Part shown: positions 50,542 to 58,741 of the stretch, one piece after another
Layout of the letters: every line of letters begins with the position of its first letter
How positions within the stretch are numbered: position 1 is the first letter of the stretch
The notes under the pieces: model-generated
What the model was told of the DNA's origin: nothing
Databases searched by the model: none
The model's input: only the letters and a program-made list of their open reading frames with translations
Translations under genes and position numbers: made by a program
NCBI GenBank assembly: GCA_025934735.1
Contig: JAICWP010000003.1
Span: 62,001 to 126,000 of the forward strand
Length of the DNA stretch: 64,000 nt
Source of the DNA: Terriglobales bacterium
GTDB taxonomy: Bacteria > Acidobacteriota > Terriglobia > Terriglobales > Acidobacteriaceae
Reading direction: 5' to 3'

Positions 50542-51843
50542 TTACCTCAGATGCACCGCCGCTTCGCCCTGCTTGGGCTTTCCTGAGCCTTTGCCCGAGC
50601 CTGCCTTGGGCACACCGTACTTCGGCTTGATCTCGTGGCAGCCGTCGCAATAAACATTTTGTGGGGTTTTCTCGGGGTCGGGCATGGGCGAGTTAACGGC
50701 AAACTCGCGGTCAGCCTCCAGTTCGCCGTCCACACCGGCGATGAGCTCTTCATTCTGCTTGGCGGTAAGCCATTTCCTTTCCAACAGAAACTTTTCAAGG
50801 CGGGCGATGGGGTCGCGCTTGCGCCAGTATTCGAATAGCGGCTTGGGCACGTACTCGGCTGCATCGTGGATGGCATGGCCTTTCATGCGCATCATCTTGG
50901 CCTCAATCAGGGTCGGGCCTTCGCCTCGGCGCGCGCGCTCGCAGGCATCGTGCACAACGTCATAGACCTGGCATGCGTCGGTGCCATCCACTATCGCACC
51001 GGGAATTCCATAGGCAATGGCGCGCTCGGCCAGATCTTTGACTCGGAACTGCATGTCGGAAGGCGTGGAGTAGCCCCAGAGGTTGTTCTCCACAATCAGC
51101 ACCAGCCCCAGCTTCTGCACGGCGGCGAAGTTCAAGCCTTCGTAAGTCACGCCGGTGGACTGGCCGCCATCGCCGATGTAGGTCAACGCCGCAATGTTGC
51201 GTCCCTGCAGGCGCGCCCCCAGGGCCACGCCCGCCATCACCGGAATCAGGTCGCCCAGGGTGGAGATGGGTGCGCACACGTTGCGTTTCTGCTGGTCGCC
51301 GAAGTGGGAAGAAGCATCCTTGCCGAAGGTGGGCGAACCCGCCTTGGCCATGTACTGCATCATCACGTCTCGGGCGGAGAAACCGCGCACCAGCAGGGAA
51401 CCCTGGTTGCGGATCATGGGCGCCAGCCAGTCCTCCGGGCACAGCGCGTAGGCGGAGGCGCAGGAGCAGGCTTCCTGGCCCAGGCCGAAATAGACGCCGC
51501 CCACCACCTTGCCCTGCTTATAGAGATTCTCCAGGGCCTGCTCCATTTTGCGGTTGAGCAGCATCCAGCGGTAGATCTCGAGGCACTGCCGGGGCGAGAG
51601 AGATTTCGATTCGCGAATGGGCGGAACCGGCGCGCTCAGGTCGCCGGTAACCTCGTAGCGCACGCCATCATCGCTTGCAACCTGGCGCACGGCGCAGTCA
51701 AAGCTCTCGAGGCGGTAGTCGGGGATGGTATAGCGGCGCTCCCCAGACAGGTTGCCGTTGCGGGCGGCGGATTTCGGCGCGCTTTTGAGCGGTCGCCGGC
51801 CATTCGCGCCCGCCTTTTTGGATGTGGAACTCTTCTTGGCCAT
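50542..51843 (-). CDS. 2-oxoacid dehydrogenase E1 component, alpha subunit, with a CxxCH tail
   Basis: 433 aa from the ATG at 51843 (TTG at 51852 also in frame). The TPP motif GDGGQSTGVTYEGLN runs to VENNLWG. The Lys/Ser-rich N-terminus (KKSSTSKKAG) is not part of the fold. Phosphorylation-loop region AMHD-like GHAIHDAAEYVP is present. After the usual E1 end the protein continues with CDGCHEIKPKYG and then a Gly/Lys/Pro-rich tail. CDGCH fits the heme c pattern CxxCH, but the enzyme is cytoplasmic where c heme is not attached, so a metal or redox role is more likely. E1 beta lies downstream. Confidence 0.93.
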   Translation of the reverse strand: MAKKSSTSKKAGANGRRPLKSAPKSAARNGNLSGERRYTIPDYRLESFDCAVRQVASDDGVRYEVTGDLSAPVPPIRESKSLSPRQCLEIYRWMLLNRKMEQALENLYKQGKVVGGVYFGLGQEACSCASAYALCPEDWLAPMIRNQGSLLVRGFSARDVMMQYMAKAGSPTFGKDASSHFGDQQKRNVCAPISTLGDLIPVMAGVALGARLQGRNIAALTYIGDGGQSTGVTYEGLNFAAVQKLGLVLIVENNLWGYSTPSDMQFRVKDLAERAIAYGIPGAIVDGTDACQVYDVVHDACERARRGEGPTLIEAKMMRMKGHAIHDAAEYVPKPLFEYWRKRDPIARLEKFLLERKWLTAKQNEELIAGVDGELEADREFAVNSPMPDPEKTPQNVYCDGCHEIKPKYGVPKAGSGKGSGKPKQGEAAVHLR

Positions 51844-51861
51844 GAAAGACAATTCTTGCGA

Positions 51862-52012
51862 ATGTCATCCTGAGCGGAATGGCCGGATTCGCTTGCGAAT
51901 CGGGCGATGGAGTCGAAGGACCTTGTGTTTGATTTTTGTGCAGACCAAACGCAAGGTCCCTCGACTCACCTTCGCCTCGCTACGCTGGGCTCAGGCTCGC
52001 TCGGGATGACAT
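51862..52012. repeat. Inverted repeat ending TGTCATCCTGAGCGG ... CGGGATGACAT
   Basis: The arms atgtcatcctgagcgg (51862) and cgggatgacat (to 52012) face each other. Inside, ggagtcgaaggaccttg near 51910 mirrors caaggtccctcgactcacc near 51953. It fills the gap between E1 alpha and lipB and can fold as a long hairpin. From memory this word pair (TGTCATCCTGAGCGAAGC) is widespread in bacteria of several phyla. Confidence 0.72.
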
Positions 52013-52045
52013 CAATAAAATATGGTCGCCTCTCGAAGCGAAAGC

Positions 52046-52867
52046 TTATGCCCGAAAGATCTCTTCTTCTCCGCGCAATTTGCGCAGCTCAGCCGGCGCT
52101 TGCATCGGTACCCCCACTTTGCGGCCCAGCAGCGCGTCCAACGTGTCCACCCACTGTACCTCGCTGGCGAAGACCTCGGCAAAATGGCCGGCTATGGTGC
52201 GAGCTGCCTCATCCAGGCTGATCTGCTTTCCGGTCTCCTGCGCCAGGGAGGTCACCGGCTTGCTAGCGATGCCGCAGGGCACGATGAGCTTGAAATAATC
52301 CAGGTCGGTGTTCACGTTCAGAGCGAAGCCGTGCGAGGTCACGCCGCGCGAGATGTGCACTCCGATGGCGGCGATCTTAGCCTGCTGCTCGCTGGTCTGG
52401 TGCCCGGTCTCGGAACCGGCCTGCACGGGGCGAAGCACCGTGCCTACACGTTCGTTGCTGGTCCACACGCCGGTGAGGCCCTTCACGCGCTCGCACCTGA
52501 CCCCGAAATCGGCGCAGCTGCGGACCAGCACCTCTTCCAATCGTCGAACAAATTCCACCGCGCCGATGCGAGGCTGAAAACCGCGCAAATCAAAAATGGG
52601 ATAGCCGACCAGCTGCCCCGGCCCGTGGAAGGTGATGTCGCCGCCGCGATCGCACTCGAAAAGCTCCACCCCTTTGCTCGCCAGCAGTTCGGGCGAGGCC
52701 AGCAGGTTTTCGCGGCGAGCATTGCGGCCCAGTGTGATGACCGGGGAGTGTTCCAGCAAAAGCAGAACGTCGCCCAGCTGGCCGGCTTTGCGCATCGCCA
52801 CCAGCGATTGCTGCAGGCGGAGCCCGGTGGCGTAATCAACGGTGCCGAGTTGGACGACGGAGATCAA
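52046..52867 (-). CDS. lipB: LipB, octanoyl-[ACP]:protein octanoyltransferase, with an insertion
   Basis: 273 aa. Transfers octanoyl groups to lipoyl domains in lipoate synthesis. The catalytic Lys is in KIAAIGVHISRGVTSHGFAL and the catalytic Cys in FKLIVPCGIASKPV. RGGDITFHGPGQLVGYPIF is the substrate-binding segment. Between TGVW and the KIAAIG motif there is an extra stretch of about 25 residues (ERVGTVLRPVQAGSETGHQT). The C-terminus also extends past the family end. It lies between lpd and E1 alpha; lipA is not in the window. Confidence 0.92.
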   Translation of the reverse strand: MISVVQLGTVDYATGLRLQQSLVAMRKAGQLGDVLLLLEHSPVITLGRNARRENLLASPELLASKGVELFECDRGGDITFHGPGQLVGYPIFDLRGFQPRIGAVEFVRRLEEVLVRSCADFGVRCERVKGLTGVWTSNERVGTVLRPVQAGSETGHQTSEQQAKIAAIGVHISRGVTSHGFALNVNTDLDYFKLIVPCGIASKPVTSLAQETGKQISLDEAARTIAGHFAEVFASEVQWVDTLDALLGRKVGVPMQAPAELRKLRGEEEIFRA

Positions 52868-52900
52868 GGCTGCGCCCGGATTAACGCGGATTCAAAAACA
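52868..52900. repeat. Intergenic word repeat, CGGATTAACGCGGATT type
   Basis: Reads cggattaacgcggattcaaa, immediately upstream of the lipB start. Same word as at 94 and 50475. Confidence 0.6.
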
Positions 52901-53005
52901 ATTTTATTCTTCCCACGCACTACCGGCCCTCATCAATTTCGATTGTAGTCAGCACGCTCAGCGGCTGAATGCTGACTGCTACTGCGTCACTCCGTGCAAT
53001 CGCCG

Positions 53006-54427
53006 CTAAACGTTTATGGACAGGTTCTCCACGCTGCTGGCGGCATCGCCCATAGCCTCCGACAAGGTTGGATGCGGGTGAATGGTCCACATCAGATCCT
53101 TGGCCGTGGCCTCCAGTTCCATGGCCACGACTGACTCGGCGATCAAGTCGGTTGCTGACGGCCCAATGATGTGCACCCCCAGGATCTGCTCGTATTTGGC
53201 ATCGGCGACAACCTTGATGAAGCCTTCGTGCTTGCCCACGATGCTGGCCTTGGAGTTGGCGGTGAAAGGGAACTTGCCAATCTTCACCTCGATGCCGCGC
53301 TCTTTGGCTTTGGCCTCGCTCAGGCCCACGCTGCCGATCTGCGGCTCGCAGTAGGTGCAGTTGGGAACTTTGAGCGGGTCCACCGGCTTGGCCGGCTTGC
53401 CCGCGATGGTGGCCACCGCCACAATGCCTTCCATCATGCCGGAGTGCGCCAACTGCGGCAGGCCCGCGACAATGTCGCCCACGGCATAGATGCCGGGCTC
53501 GCCCGTCTGCATCCACTCGTTCACCTTGATGAAGCCGCGCTCCACCTGCACCCGCGGCACCTTCTCCAGGCCCACGTTTTCGGTGTTGGGCTTGCGGCCC
53601 ACCGCGATCAGAATCTTCTCCGCCTCCAGCTTCTGCTGTTTGCCGTCGGCGGTAAAGGTGACGGCCACGCCGGTTTTGGTTTTTTCTACCTTCTCCACTT
53701 TGGCGCCGGTGTGGAAGTTGATGCCGCGTTTGCGGTAAGCGCGAGCCAGTTCTTTGGAAATGTCCTCATCCTCCACCGGGACCATGCGGGGCAGCATCTC
53801 GAGAATGGTGACTTCGGCGTCAAAGGATCGGTAGATGGAGGCGAATTCCACGCCCACGGCGCCCGCTCCCACAATGATCAGCGACTTGGGAATATCTTTG
53901 ATGGCGAGAATTTCGATGTTGGTAAGCACGCGCGAGTCGGGCTCCAGCCCAGGCAGCATGCGCGCCGAGGAGCCCGTGGCCACGATTATGTTCTTGACCT
54001 TTATGGACTTCTTCTCTCCGCCCTCGGCAGAGACCTCCACGCTGAAAACACCGTTCTGCGCCGGGCCGGTGAGGCGACCATAACCGGAGATGACGTCCAC
54101 CTTGTTCTTGCGCATCAGGAATTCCAAGCCCTTGGTGTGCTTGGTAACGATTTTGTCTTTGCGCTGCTGAATGACCGGCCAATTGACCTTGGTCGCCCCG
54201 GCAAGTTCCAGGCCGAGTTCGTTGCTCGACTTGATGTGGTCGTAAACTTCGGCGTTGAACAGCAGCGCCTTGGTGGGAATGCAGCCCACCTGCAGGCAAG
54301 TGCCTCCCAGGCGCGCGTCTTTTTCGATCAGTGCGACGCTCAGGCCCCACTGGCCGGCGCGGATCGCGGCGGTGTAGCCGGCCGGGCCGCTGCCGATAAT
54401 GGCAATGTCATAGGTCTTGTCAGGCAA
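53006..54427 (-). CDS. lpdA: Dihydrolipoamide dehydrogenase (E3)
   Basis: 473 aa. FAD-binding IIGSGPAGYTAAIRAGQ at the N-terminus, redox-active disulfide GGTCLQVGCIPTKALL, second dinucleotide fold IVGAGAVGVEFASIY, and the catalytic His in HPHPTLSEAMGDAA. It reoxidises the lipoyl arm of 2-oxoacid dehydrogenases with NAD. It is the first gene of a minus-strand set lpd-lipB-E1alpha-E1beta; E2 is not in the window. The divergent VOC/marR set lies beyond. Confidence 0.95.
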   Translation of the reverse strand: MPDKTYDIAIIGSGPAGYTAAIRAGQWGLSVALIEKDARLGGTCLQVGCIPTKALLFNAEVYDHIKSSNELGLELAGATKVNWPVIQQRKDKIVTKHTKGLEFLMRKNKVDVISGYGRLTGPAQNGVFSVEVSAEGGEKKSIKVKNIIVATGSSARMLPGLEPDSRVLTNIEILAIKDIPKSLIIVGAGAVGVEFASIYRSFDAEVTILEMLPRMVPVEDEDISKELARAYRKRGINFHTGAKVEKVEKTKTGVAVTFTADGKQQKLEAEKILIAVGRKPNTENVGLEKVPRVQVERGFIKVNEWMQTGEPGIYAVGDIVAGLPQLAHSGMMEGIVAVATIAGKPAKPVDPLKVPNCTYCEPQIGSVGLSEAKAKERGIEVKIGKFPFTANSKASIVGKHEGFIKVVADAKYEQILGVHIIGPSATDLIAESVVAMELEATAKDLMWTIHPHPTLSEAMGDAASSVENLSINV

Positions 54428-54540
54428 AGGAGTGCTCCGTGCTAGTAAGGATTTCGTTCAGCCGCAAAACTAATGATTTTACGCCAGCGGATTAGATTGC
54501 GCGAAGCGCGCGTCGGGTGCACGCAGTGAAAAGCTAATTC

Positions 54541-54657
54541 GGAGGCACGGAGACACAGAGGAATTGACGATTGATGATTGACGATTACCAACCCCTTGGC
54601 GCCCTCGGCGTCTCGGGGTCGAGCGTTTCAATCGTAAATCTTCAATCGTCAATTATC
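54541..54657. repeat. Composite repeat: CACGGAGACACAGAG plus mirrored GATTGACGATT words
   Basis: ggaggcacggagacacagag (54541-54560) is followed by attgacgattgatgattgac. A GC-rich centre leads to the mirrored ttcaatcgtaaatcttcaat/cgtcaat. The copy at 58651-58741 has the same design. It reaches the last base of the VOC gene. Confidence 0.65.
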
Positions 54658-55036
54658 TGACTTCGCTCATCAGGCCGAGCAGGTTGTTCTCCGAGTCGCG
54701 GAAAAACGTCATCCACAGCTCGTGATCGGGCATGCGGGCAATGAGGTGAGGGGCGTCTTCGAACTTGACGCCACGTTGGGATAGGGTCGCGTGCGCCTGC
54801 TGGATGTCGGCCACCTTGAAGTACAGGATGGACGAGGGATGGTCGAATTCCGGCTTCTCCGGCAGGGTGAGCATCAAGCGGATGCCACCACAGTCAAAAA
54901 AGGCCAGTTGGCCGGCAGTGAACAGCAGCTTGATGCCAAGTTGGTCGCGGTAGAAGGCCACCGCGCGGCCGGTGTCGTGCACGTTGATGGCGATTTGGCT
55001 GATCTGCGAGAGCCCGAAAGCGACGGCTGGGGTCAT
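54653..55036 (-). CDS. VOC (glyoxalase/bleomycin-resistance) superfamily protein
   Basis: 127 aa. Two beta-alpha-beta modules: SQIAINVHDTGRAVAFYRDQLGI, then SSILYFKVADIQQAHATLSQRG. The His in INVHD and a terminal Glu near LLGLMSEVR are probable metal ligands. The family includes glyoxalases, dioxygenases and drug-binding proteins. Its start is divergent from a MarR regulator across a perfect palindrome, which suggests MarR control in response to a small toxic compound. Confidence 0.88.
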   Translation of the reverse strand: MTPAVAFGLSQISQIAINVHDTGRAVAFYRDQLGIKLLFTAGQLAFFDCGGIRLMLTLPEKPEFDHPSSILYFKVADIQQAHATLSQRGVKFEDAPHLIARMPDHELWMTFFRDSENNLLGLMSEVR

Positions 55037-55077
55037 GGTGCGCTCCGGTTATAAGGGCTTGCGGCGCCCCTGAAACT

Positions 55078-55096
55078 TAGTTAGCATAGCTAACTA
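55078..55096. promoter_or_regulatory. MarR-type operator palindrome
   Basis: tagttagc-ata-gctaacta: a perfect eight-base inverted repeat with a three-base spacer. It lies just before the marR ATG and upstream of a TATAAC -10-like box (55048-55053, minus) for the VOC gene. Length and symmetry match MarR-family operators, so MarR probably represses both genes. Confidence 0.75.
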
Positions 55097-55101
55097 TATT
55101 G

Positions 55102-55560
55102 ATGGAAACGGAAAAAGGCAAGCGAATTTCCCAGCCCGCCGACCCGCTGGCCGTGGCCGACCGGCTGCACTCCGCCGCCATCCACCTGCTGCGGCGGGTG
55201 AGGGCGAGGGATACGGAAAGTGGGATTGGGCCGGCACAGCTTTCGGCGCTTTCGGTGCTGGTATTTGCCGGGCCGCGCTCGCTCGGGGAACTGGCGGCGG
55301 CGGAGCAGGTGCGCCCGCCCACCATGAGCCGCATTGTGGCCGGCCTGATGCGCGCCGCCCTGGTGCGGCGCCATGTGGCCAAAGAAGACCGGCGGCGGCT
55401 ACGACTGGAGGCTACCGCCAAGGGAACCGATGTTCTGCAGGCCGCCCGCAAACGCCGGGTGGAAAGCCTGGCGGCGACGCTGCGCCACCTACCCACCGAA
55501 AAAGTAGAGCAACTGCGCCAGGCTGCGGAGTTGATGGATCAGCTCAGCCGGGAGATGTAG
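55102..55560 (+). CDS. MarR family transcriptional regulator
   Basis: 152 aa. ATG at 55102; the TTG three bases earlier is in frame. A helix (PLAVADRLHSAAIHLLRRV) precedes the winged HTH: SALSVLVFAGPRSLGELAAA, PTMSRIVAGLMRAALVRR and the wing AKEDRRRLRLEATAKG. Binds a palindrome as dimer and releases it with a ligand. It is divergent from a VOC gene. Confidence 0.92.
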   Translation: METEKGKRISQPADPLAVADRLHSAAIHLLRRVRARDTESGIGPAQLSALSVLVFAGPRSLGELAAAEQVRPPTMSRIVAGLMRAALVRRHVAKEDRRRLRLEATAKGTDVLQAARKRRVESLAATLRHLPTEKVEQLRQAAELMDQLSREM

Positions 55561-55567
55561 GGCCGTT

Positions 55568-55694
55568 TCGAATCCGTGTTCATCCGGGGTGATCCGCGGC
55601 GAAAGAAATAATAAAGACGCGCCGAAGCGCGCCCGGACAGGCGAGGGCGCCTGTCCCCACAACGAACTATAGGGACGAGGCAGAGCCCTGTCCC
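55568..55694. repeat. Intergenic repeats between marR and gyrA (CGCGGAT-type plus two hairpins)
   Basis: gaatccgtgttcatccgggg, then a hairpin ggacaggcg/gcgcctgtcc (55635-55656) and a second imperfect one gggac...gtccc (55672-55694). Between convergent gene ends; could act as a bidirectional transcription stop. Confidence 0.6.
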
Positions 55695-55708
55695 AAGACA
55701 TTCAATTT

Positions 55709-58399
55709 CTACTGAAGCAGCGTCCCTTCTTCCTCTTCGTGCTCCTGGATGACGCAGGAGGCGGCCACCTTGTCGCCGGGCTCGAGCTGCAGCAGGCGCA
55801 CGCCCTGAGTGGAGCGGCCGGCTTCGCGGATCTGCCGCGTGTCAATGCGGATGATCTTGCCGTAGTGGCTGATCAGCATGGCTTCCGATTCCTCGTTCAC
55901 CAGCAGGATGGCCACTACTTTGCCATTGCGCGAGGTGGTCTTGACGTTGATGACGCCCTTGCCGCCGCGCGACTGCAGGCGGTATTCGTCTACCTGGGTG
56001 CGCTTGCCATAACCATTTTCGGTCATAGAAAGGATCAGGTTGGGGTGCTCTTCAGCAGGATCGGACTTCTTGCCCTTGGCTTCGGCCTTGCCGTTGCCCT
56101 TGGGAGCCGTAGCCTCTTCTACTTTCTGCTGAACCGTAGGCGTAACGGGCGCCTTGCCCGGCTTGGGAGTGACGGCCATGCCGACAATGTAGTCGTCCTT
56201 ATCCAGGTCCATGCCGCGCACGCCGTAAGCGGGACGGCCCATGGGACGGACATCCTCTTCATCGAAGCGGATGGCCATGCCTTCGTGCGAGGCCAGGAAG
56301 ATGATCTGGTTGCCGTCAGTCACATTGGCAGCCACCAACTCGTCGTCCTTATCAATGCCGATGGCGATGATGCCGCGCGACATCACATTGCTGAAGTCCT
56401 TGAGCGGCGTCTTTTTGACCGTGCCCTTGCGGGTGGCGAAGAAAACGTGCTTGCCCTCTTCCTCCAGGTCGCGGCATTCCAGCATGGCGCGCACGCTTTC
56501 GCCGGGCTGCAGCGCCACCAGGTTGCCGATGTGCTTGCCCTTGCCGGCGGCGCCCACGTCCGGCACCTCGTACACTTTCAGCCAGTAGACCCGGCCGGTG
56601 TTGGTGAAAATGAGAATGTAAGCGTGGGTAGAGGCAATGAACAAATGCTCGACAAAGTCCTCGTCCCGCGTCTTCATGCCGGTGCGCCCGGTCCCGCCGC
56701 GGCGCTGCTGGCGATAGGTGGTGATAGGGGTGCGCTTGAAATAGCCGGAATGACTCACCGTAACCACTACCTGCTCGTCGGCGATCAGGTCTTCGAGCTG
56801 GATTTCCGCGGTTTCGTCCTGAATTTCGGTGCGGCGCGCGTCCCCGTAGTTCTTCCTGACTTCCTCCAGTTCCTTCACGATCACGCCGCGCAGCTTCTTT
56901 TCCGAGGCGAGAATGGACTGATACTCGGCAATCTGCTCGCGGACCAGCTTCAACTCGCTGGTGATTTCGTCAATAGACAGCCGGGTCAAGCGGTGCAACT
57001 GCAATTCGAGGATGGCGTCCGCCTGCTTGGCGGTGAAGGGTTTCTCGGGATCCATCGCCGGACGGCGGCCGGTGGTGTTGATGTCAATCTTCTTGCCACC
57101 AAAGTAGGCGACCAAATTGTCGCGGGCCTCGCCACGGTTGGCGCTTCCGCGAATAATCGCGATCACGTTATCCAGGTGATCGAGCGCGACCTGGTAGCCT
57201 TCCAGAATGTGCTCGCGGTCCTGGGCACGGGCCAGCAGGTAGGCGGTGCGGCGGCGCACCACGTCCACCCGATGGTCAATGAAGTACTGGATAGCCTGGA
57301 TCAGGCCCATTTCCCGGGGCTGGCCATTGACCACCGCCAGGAAGATCATGCTGAAGCTTTCCTGCATCTGGGTGTGCTTGAAAAGCTGGTTGAGCACGAT
57401 CTGGGGCTCGGCGCCGCGCTTGAGTTCCACCACAATGCGCATGCCATCGCGATCGGACTCGTCGCGGATGTCGCCCACGTCGTCAATCACTTTGTTGTTG
57501 ACCAGGTCGGCGATGCGCTCGATCAGTCGCGCCTTGTTCACCTGGTAGGGAATTTCTGTGACGATGATGGCCTGGCGCTCTTTGCTAATGTTCTCGATAG
57601 CGGCGCGGGCGCGCATCATGAAGCGGCCGCGGCCGGTCTTGTAGGCCTCCTGAATGCCGTTGCGGCCGTGGATGATGCCGGCGGTGGGGAAGTCCGGACC
57701 TTTGACGAACTTGAGAATTTCGGGCAGCGGCGTGGCCGGGCTGTTCACCAGGGTAATGGTGGCGTCCACGATCTCAGTCAGATTGTGAGGCGGAATGTTG
57801 GTCGCCATGCCCACGGCAATTCCGTTGGCCCCGTTCACCAGCAGGTTAGGAATCTTGCTGGGCAGAACAGTCGGTTCCACGGTGGTGTCGTCGTAGTTCG
57901 GGACGAAATCCACCGTGTCTTTATCAATGTCGGCAACCAGGTCCTCTGCAATACGCGCCAGGCGGCACTCGGTGTACCGCATGGCGGCGGGAGGATCGCC
58001 ATCCACGGAGCCGAAGTTCCCCTGTCCATCCACCAGCGGGTAGCGCAACGAAAAGGGCTGCGCCATGCGCACCAAAGCGTCATAGAGGGCGGCGTCGCCG
58101 TGCGGGTGGAAGCGGCCCATGCACTCGCCCACCACCTTGGCGCACTTCACGTGCTTGCGGTTGTGCAGCAAGCCCATGTCGTACATGTGGTAGAGCAGGC
58201 GGCGATGCACCGGCTTGAGCCCGTCTTTCACGTCGGGCAGGGCGCGGCCGATGATCACCGACATGGAATAGTCGAGATACGACCGCCGCATCTCGTCTTC
58301 AATGTTGATGGGCTGAATGTTCTGCGGCTGTCCGCCGCCAGCGCCACCATCACCCGGAGGCGGAGTCAGAGGAAGTTGGGGATTGTCATTGTCTGCCAT
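55709..58399 (-). CDS. gyrA: DNA gyrase subunit A
   Basis: 896 aa. The breakage-reunion domain has [20 protein letters not shown], the quinolone region [16 protein letters not shown] and the catalytic Tyr in [10 protein letters not shown]. The C-terminal beta-pinwheel starts near [18 protein letters not shown] and has a GyrA-box-like [12 protein letters not shown] Lys/Pro-rich insertion ([20 protein letters not shown]) lies in the pinwheel. The residue matching E. coli Ser83 is Ala. It supercoils DNA with GyrB, which is not here. The minus-strand TATAAT at 58575-58580 is a possible -10. Confidence 0.96.
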   Translation of the reverse strand: MADNDNPQLPLTPPPGDGGAGGGQPQNIQPINIEDEMRRSYLDYSMSVIIGRALPDVKDGLKPVHRRLLYHMYDMGLLHNRKHVKCAKVVGECMGRFHPHGDAALYDALVRMAQPFSLRYPLVDGQGNFGSVDGDPPAAMRYTECRLARIAEDLVADIDKDTVDFVPNYDDTTVEPTVLPSKIPNLLVNGANGIAVGMATNIPPHNLTEIVDATITLVNSPATPLPEILKFVKGPDFPTAGIIHGRNGIQEAYKTGRGRFMMRARAAIENISKERQAIIVTEIPYQVNKARLIERIADLVNNKVIDDVGDIRDESDRDGMRIVVELKRGAEPQIVLNQLFKHTQMQESFSMIFLAVVNGQPREMGLIQAIQYFIDHRVDVVRRRTAYLLARAQDREHILEGYQVALDHLDNVIAIIRGSANRGEARDNLVAYFGGKKIDINTTGRRPAMDPEKPFTAKQADAILELQLHRLTRLSIDEITSELKLVREQIAEYQSILASEKKLRGVIVKELEEVRKNYGDARRTEIQDETAEIQLEDLIADEQVVVTVSHSGYFKRTPITTYRQQRRGGTGRTGMKTRDEDFVEHLFIASTHAYILIFTNTGRVYWLKVYEVPDVGAAGKGKHIGNLVALQPGESVRAMLECRDLEEEGKHVFFATRKGTVKKTPLKDFSNVMSRGIIAIGIDKDDELVAANVTDGNQIIFLASHEGMAIRFDEEDVRPMGRPAYGVRGMDLDKDDYIVGMAVTPKPGKAPVTPTVQQKVEEATAPKGNGKAEAKGKKSDPAEEHPNLILSMTENGYGKRTQVDEYRLQSRGGKGVINVKTTSRNGKVVAILLVNEESEAMLISHYGKIIRIDTRQIREAGRSTQGVRLLQLEPGDKVAASCVIQEHEEEEGTLLQ

Positions 58400-58735
58400 A
58401 ACTTTAGCTACCTAGCTGTCTGGCTCTCTAGCTGACTAGCACTCAGCATTCAACCCTGAAAGAGTCGTATGTGCCTGCACACAAGTTGTGGGATTGCGGT
58501 TGCCAATGGCCCACCGCACAATTGAGCTAAATGCTTGCATTTACAGGATGTTAGTCGGCCAACAGCTTACTTGAATTATAGCACGAGAGCAGGCCAGAAC
58601 GAGCGGGAACAGGGGCCGGAAGAGTGGCAAATGAGGAACTTGTGCGAATGGCGATTGAAGATTTTCGAGCGATGATTGAAAGCCCACGAGAGCGGGCCGG
58701 CTGCTTGTAATTCGTCAGTCTTCAATCTCCAATCA
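58400..58735. other. gyrA leader region with word repeats
   Basis: 336 bases between gyrA and the amidase. agctacctagctgtctggct words near 58408 are followed by sequences of the 54541 type at 58651-58735. The minus-strand TATAAT (58575-58580) would give a leader of about 170 bases. No small gene recognised. Confidence 0.5.
58575..58580 (-). promoter_or_regulatory. Candidate -10 box of gyrA
   Basis: Perfect TATAAT read on the minus strand; no good -35 at 17 bases. Distance to the gyrA start is about 176 bases. Confidence 0.35.
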
Positions 58736-58741
58736 TCAATC
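58651..58741. repeat. Mirrored GATTGAAGATT word repeat
   Basis: Left gcgattgaagattttcgagc, right cagtcttcaatctccaatca, with a short GC-rich centre. Same design as 54561-54657; it touches the last base of the amidase gene. Confidence 0.6.

Noticed and set aside
53171-54445. 424-codon plus-strand open frame opposite lpd
   Set aside because: Antisense to an unambiguous E3 gene. Ala/Gly/Asp/His-rich composition is typical of an antisense shadow.
55739-58435. Plus-strand open frame of 898 codons, opposite gyrA
   Set aside because: Longer than gyrA but it has no domain signature and is in the antisense frame which is usually open opposite GC-rich coding DNA. GyrA is clearly the gene.
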